DNA of 64,000 bases from Microbispora siamensis (lineage in GTDB: Bacteria; Actinomycetota; Actinomycetes; Streptosporangiales; Streptosporangiaceae): positions 1 through 64,000 of the forward strand of contig NZ_BOOF01000014.1 in assembly GCF_016863095.1 (NCBI RefSeq). The letters are read 5' to 3'. Below are positions 60,994-64,000 of this stretch, one piece after another (within the stretch, counting starts at the first letter, position 1; each line of letters starts with the position of its first letter). The notes under the pieces were generated by a model. The model made no database searches, had not been told where the DNA came from, and was given only the letters and a program-made list of their open reading frames with translations. The position numbers and the translations under genes were made by a program.

Positions 60994-61116
60994 TCAACCG
61001 AACAGCTTGACCAGCAGCAGGATGATGAGCGCCCAGCAGACGAGACCCGCGACCACGACGGCGATGAGTCCGCGGAGCCGGTACCGCTTGCCGGGTGGGC
61101 CGGGTTGCTCGTCCAC
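60994..61116 (-). CDS. Single-helix membrane peptide
   Basis: A 40-residue peptide from GTG 61116 behind GGAGGGAAC. A cytoplasmic RYRLRG leads into one hydrophobic helix (LIAVVVAGLVCWALIILLLV). The function is unknown. Confidence 0.55.
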   Translation of the reverse strand: MDEQPGPPGKRYRLRGLIAVVVAGLVCWALIILLLVKLFG

Positions 61117-61315
61117 GTTCCCTCCACGTCGGGGTGTGTTCCGGCGTGAACCCCGCCTTGTGCTGATACCCCCGCAGGTCACGAGCGGTTCGTCACTGAG
61201 AGAGACGTCTGTGTTGCCTTCCGTGACAGCACTCGCCCGCGCTCCCCGATGAAACCACTGTGGACGGCAACGCGCTCCGAGGCCCTCGATTCGGGTGTGT
61301 GAATAGGGTGCGGTC

Positions 61316-61774
61316 ATGCGGATCTTCACGAACCTCGCGGAACTCAAGGCGGCCAAGGGTGAGCATCTCGGGTACAGCGACTGGCGAGAGATCAGTCAGG
61401 AGAGGGTGAACGCCTTCGCCGACGCGACGGACGACCACCAGTGGATCCACGTGGACCCGGACCGGGCGAAGGACAGCCCGTTCGGTGGCACCATCGGCCA
61501 CGGATACCTCACGCTCTCACTGCTGCCGTCGCTGCTCGGCGAGCTGTACCGCGTGGACGGCCTGCGCATGGCGATCAACTACGGGCTGAACAAGGTGCGC
61601 TTCCCCCGGCCGGTTCCCGTCGGGTCCCGGGTACGTGCGGGGGCGGAGATCACCGGCGTCAAGGGCACTCCCTCCGGCACCCTCGCGAACCTTCGCGTCA
61701 CGATCGAGGTCGAGGGAGTCGACAGGCCGGCCTGCATCGCCGACACGCTCACGCTCTTCGTTCCTCAGGAGTGA
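61316..61774 (+). CDS. MaoC-family (R)-specific enoyl hydratase
   Basis: A 152-residue hot-dog-fold hydratase: ISQERVNAFADATDDHQWIHVDPDRA contains the catalytic Asp and His, followed by GHGYLTLSLLPSLLG. It hydrates trans-2-enoyl thioesters in fatty-acid or related metabolism. ATG 61316 follows AGGGTGCGG and may be nearly leaderless. Confidence 0.9.
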   Translation: MRIFTNLAELKAAKGEHLGYSDWREISQERVNAFADATDDHQWIHVDPDRAKDSPFGGTIGHGYLTLSLLPSLLGELYRVDGLRMAINYGLNKVRFPRPVPVGSRVRAGAEITGVKGTPSGTLANLRVTIEVEGVDRPACIADTLTLFVPQE

Positions 61775-61898
61775 CCCGGCCTGCCCTCGGCCAGGCTCTG
61801 GAGGTGCGAGGGCGGGGCGACTTATTGGCGCAAGCAGGGGTGACGGGTCTGGTAGAGTTACACCCGTTGCAGGGCACCGCAGGTGAACAGGCAGCAAA

Positions 61899-61971
61899 GC
61901 GGCCGTAGCTCAATGGATAGAGCATCTGACTACGGATCAGAAGGTTAGGGGTTCGAGTCCTCTCGGCCGCG
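61899..61971 (+). tRNA. tRNA-Arg(ACG)
   Basis: 73 nt. The acceptor GCGGCCG pairs CGGCCGC with discriminator G; the anticodon loop is CTACGGA (ACG) on a TCTGA/TCAGA stem; the T-loop is GTTCGAGTC. CCA is not encoded. Confidence 0.95.
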
Positions 61972-61981
61972 CACAGCTCAA

Positions 61982-62014
61982 AGGCCCATTCCGATAATCG
62001 GGATGGGCCTTTTT
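61982..62014 (+). terminator. Terminator of tRNA-Arg
   Basis: AGGCCCAT pairs ATGGGCCT with inner TCCG/CGGG pairs, followed by five T residues. Confidence 0.85.
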
Positions 62015-62299
62015 GATCTTTGTACAGCAGCTCTATACAGCAACCCGTTGTATGCCGATGAGGTTTTGGTGCCTCGGGTCGCCACAGCGTGGACAACGTG
62101 CGCAACTGTTGCCTGCATGCCGAGTGCATGGCGCTCAGAGGAGGTGCCCTGATCGTCCCGCCCGTCACCGACCCTGGGCAAGCCCAGCAGACCAGCTAGG
62201 TCAAGCCCAGGTGTCACGTAGAGCAACCAGCGCACGAGGAAACTCACCGGGATCCACGACGTACACCCGGCCCCGCCTCTGCGGCTTGTGGCACTCGGC
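62015..62299. other. Region after tRNA-Arg with possible element debris
   Basis: No gene. TACAGCA is repeated directly at about 62018 and 62034. At 62177-62193 GGCAAGCCCAGCAGACC is identical to 47949-47965 of the AICE right-end repeat, and TCAAGCCC follows in both. A lost element at this tRNA would explain it. Confidence 0.35.
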
Positions 62300-62641
62300 T
62301 CACCATTCCCGGCCGGCGATCAACTCCTCCGCGTCCGCCTCCGCGAACCCGTATGCCGACGCCACGAACCAGAAGTCTTCGGCGATCGCCTCTCGTGCGA
62401 AAGTCTCGATTTCACTGCCGGCCGCCTCGAACTCCGCCTCCAGCGCGTTGAACTCCTCCGTCGCGGCCTCCGTGAGCACGTACAGCGCCGCCAGGTCCGG
62501 CGGCCGCTCGGCCTCGATCCGCTCGCAGAGCCGCAGGAGGATGGCTTTCCCCTTGTCGACGACGTGATCCGGAAAGTACTCGTCCTCGTACATGCCCTTG
62601 AGAAAGGCATGCTCGGCCACCTGCCGGTTCGTTGGCGCCAC
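62300..62641 (-). CDS. DUF5713 family protein
   Basis: A 113-residue helical protein: FLKGMYEDEYFPDHVVDKGKAILLRL, ALYVLTEAATEEFNALEAEF and EDFWFVASAYGFAEADAEEL are the conserved blocks. No function is known for the family. The acidic content is high. It stands alone between the tRNA-Arg region and the peptidase gene. Confidence 0.85.
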   Translation of the reverse strand: MAPTNRQVAEHAFLKGMYEDEYFPDHVVDKGKAILLRLCERIEAERPPDLAALYVLTEAATEEFNALEAEFEAAGSEIETFAREAIAEDFWFVASAYGFAEADAEELIAGREW

Positions 62642-62832
62642 CGCGATCTCTCATTCCGTCGACAGCTTGGTGATCCGATGCTGCACTACGCCACCGACAA
62701 ACATCTGCCCGGTCTGAGGCGACACGGGCGGCCGTGAGCCGGATCCCTTTTGCGGTTGTGCCGACATATGCCGATACGACAGAGTCTTTCCGATCATCGT
62801 TGTGGATCTACGTCGACATGTGAGGAAACGGC

Positions 62833-64000
62833 ATGGCGGGTCGCCCGTACGCGCGGCTGAAGAGTCCGGTCCGGCGGACGCGGGGGCCCCTGGCGCTGTT
62901 CTCGGCGGCGCTGGCGTCGTCCCTCTTGGTCGCGGTCCCCGCGGCGGCCGCCCCAGCGACCGGTGCCGGGACGGTCCTGGCGAAGTCCGCCTCTTCCACG
63001 GCCGGGATCGCGAAGGACGACCTGCTGGCGCGGCTCAGGGCCGTCCCCGGTCTCCGGGTGGTGTCGGTGAAGAAGGGGCGGGCGAAGGGCTACAAGGACT
63101 ACACCCTCACCTTCACCCAGCCGGTGGACCACCGGAACCCGCGCGGCGGCACTTTCCAGCAGCGGCTCACTCTCTCGCACCGGTCGGTGGACCGGCCCGT
63201 GGTCCTCTACACCAGCGGATACTTCATCCCGGAGAAGGCGTGGCTCCAGGAGCCCACCTACGGGCTCGACGCCAACCAGCTCTCTGTCGAGCACCGTTTC
63301 TTCGGCGCCTCGCTTCCGAAGCGGAAGGACTGGGCGAAGCTCGACATCTGGCAGGAGGCGAGCGACGAACACGCGATCGTCGAGGCGCTCAAGCAGGTCT
63401 ACGACGGCGCCTGGATCGGCACCGGGGCCAGCAAGGGCGGCATGACCGCCGTTTACCACCACCGGTTCTATCCGGGCGACCTCGACGGGGTCGTGGCCTA
63501 TGTCGCGCCCAACGACGCGGTCAACGCCGACGACCGCGTCTACGAGCGGTTCTTCACGACCGTGGGCACGCCGTCGTGCCGGGCCGCCCTGCGTACCGTG
63601 CAGCGGGAGGCGCTCAAGCGTCGCAAGAGCCTGGTGCCCCGGCTTACGGCCCTGGCCAAGCGTGAGGGCCTCACCTTCGGCCGCACCATCGGCACGGCGG
63701 ACCGCTCCTTCGAACTGAGCGTGCTCGACTCCGCCTGGACGTTCTGGCAGTACTTCCGGCAGCAGGACTGCAAGGGCATCCCCGGTGAGAAGGCTTCCGA
63801 CACCGCCATCTTCCGATGGGTGGACAAGATCCAGACCTGGAAGCAGTACACCGACCAGGGCATCGAGCCGTACCTGCCCTACTACTACCAGGCGGCCACC
63901 CAGCTCGGCTGGGCGTCCCTGAGCTTCGCCCACCTCAAGGGCCTGACCCGGTATCCGGGGCTCTACCAGCCGAACTCGGTGCTGCCCGCGTCCCTCCGCT
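62833..64000 (+). CDS. Secreted S37-family serine peptidase (partial, 3' end beyond window)
   Basis: The first 389 residues of a PS-10/S37 tripeptidyl-aminopeptidase-type enzyme. A signal peptide covers about 1-45 (VPAAAAP). KDYTLTFTQPVDHRNP marks the start of the domain, VEHRFFGASLP follows, and the nucleophile is Ser200 in GASKGGMTAVYHH. VAYVAPNDAVN lies behind it. The catalytic Asp and His should be beyond or near the edge. ATG 62833 follows GAGGAAACGG. Confidence 0.9.
   Translation, partial: MAGRPYARLKSPVRRTRGPLALFSAALASSLLVAVPAAAAPATGAGTVLAKSASSTAGIAKDDLLARLRAVPGLRVVSVKKGRAKGYKDYTLTFTQPVDHRNPRGGTFQQRLTLSHRSVDRPVVLYTSGYFIPEKAWLQEPTYGLDANQLSVEHRFFGASLPKRKDWAKLDIWQEASDEHAIVEALKQVYDGAWIGTGASKGGMTAVYHHRFYPGDLDGVVAYVAPNDAVNADDRVYERFFTTVGTPSCRAALRTVQREALKRRKSLVPRLTALAKREGLTFGRTIGTADRSFELSVLDSAWTFWQYFRQQDCKGIPGEKASDTAIFRWVDKIQTWKQYTDQGIEPYLPYYYQAATQLGWASLSFAHLKGLTRYPGLYQPNSVLPASLR

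Overview
The window is high-GC actinomycete chromosome. It carries GTG starts, an IdeR/DtxR-type iron repressor, a PIG-L deacetylase of the mycothiol-enzyme type, many ECF sigma factors and MmyB/DUF5753-type regulators. A Streptosporangiales-like host fits, but the genus is not fixed by anything I can read. Nothing suggests an assembly artefact. The last gene runs off the right edge.

Left chromosomal block (1-23.9 kb). This holds a PIG-L deacetylase, two MFS exporters, a SigG-like ECF sigma factor divergent from one exporter across a large palindrome, metabolic hydrolases, a secreted GH16-CBM13 beta-glucanase, a ChaA-type antiporter, a Nudix-NYN fusion and a lipoprotein M15 peptidase. At 12.7-16.0 kb lies a tightly overlapped four-gene operon: a divergent Lgt paralogue, a Pro/Gly-rich membrane protein, a Tes-like multi-cluster radical SAM enzyme and a small membrane protein. 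This looks like an uncharacterised lipid-modification system. Next come an ankyrin protein, an AAA ATPase, a MauE-type membrane protein with a Cys-rich partner, a SigE-family sigma factor, a secreted nuclease, and a MarR/YceI pair. A hairpin built from DnaA boxes precedes a tRNA-Ser(GCT).

Integrated elements (23.94-48.28 kb). A 22,964-bp actinomycete integrative and conjugative element (AICE) sits in the tRNA-Ser 3' end, bounded by perfect 78-bp att repeats. Its backbone is integrase, Xis, RepSA-like Rep, a zinc ribbon, an FtsK-type transfer protein, two paralogous small proteins and a Pra-like activator behind repeated operators. Cargo includes an orphan Imm21 immunity gene, an acyltransferase, a DUF2079 protein, a regulatory cassette (PP2C-like phosphatase, HTH, HATPase, XRE) and a low-GC three-gene ABC-3C conflict system. 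An IS630 and an IS481 element, the latter with a 15-bp target duplication, have inserted. Immediately beyond attR is a 1.4-kb relic of a sister element: a broken integrase tail, a right end about 85 percent similar, and a decayed att site. This is a tandem accretion.

Right chromosomal block (48.3-64 kb). This contains IdeR, a YbhB/YbcL protein, a GntR regulator, a NarL-type two-component system, SDR enzymes with an XRE regulator, a secreted barnase-like RNase with barstar, a second GH16-type protein, a DUF4142 protein, a MaoC hydratase, a tRNA-Arg(ACG) followed by possible element debris, a DUF5713 protein, and the start of a secreted S37 peptidase.
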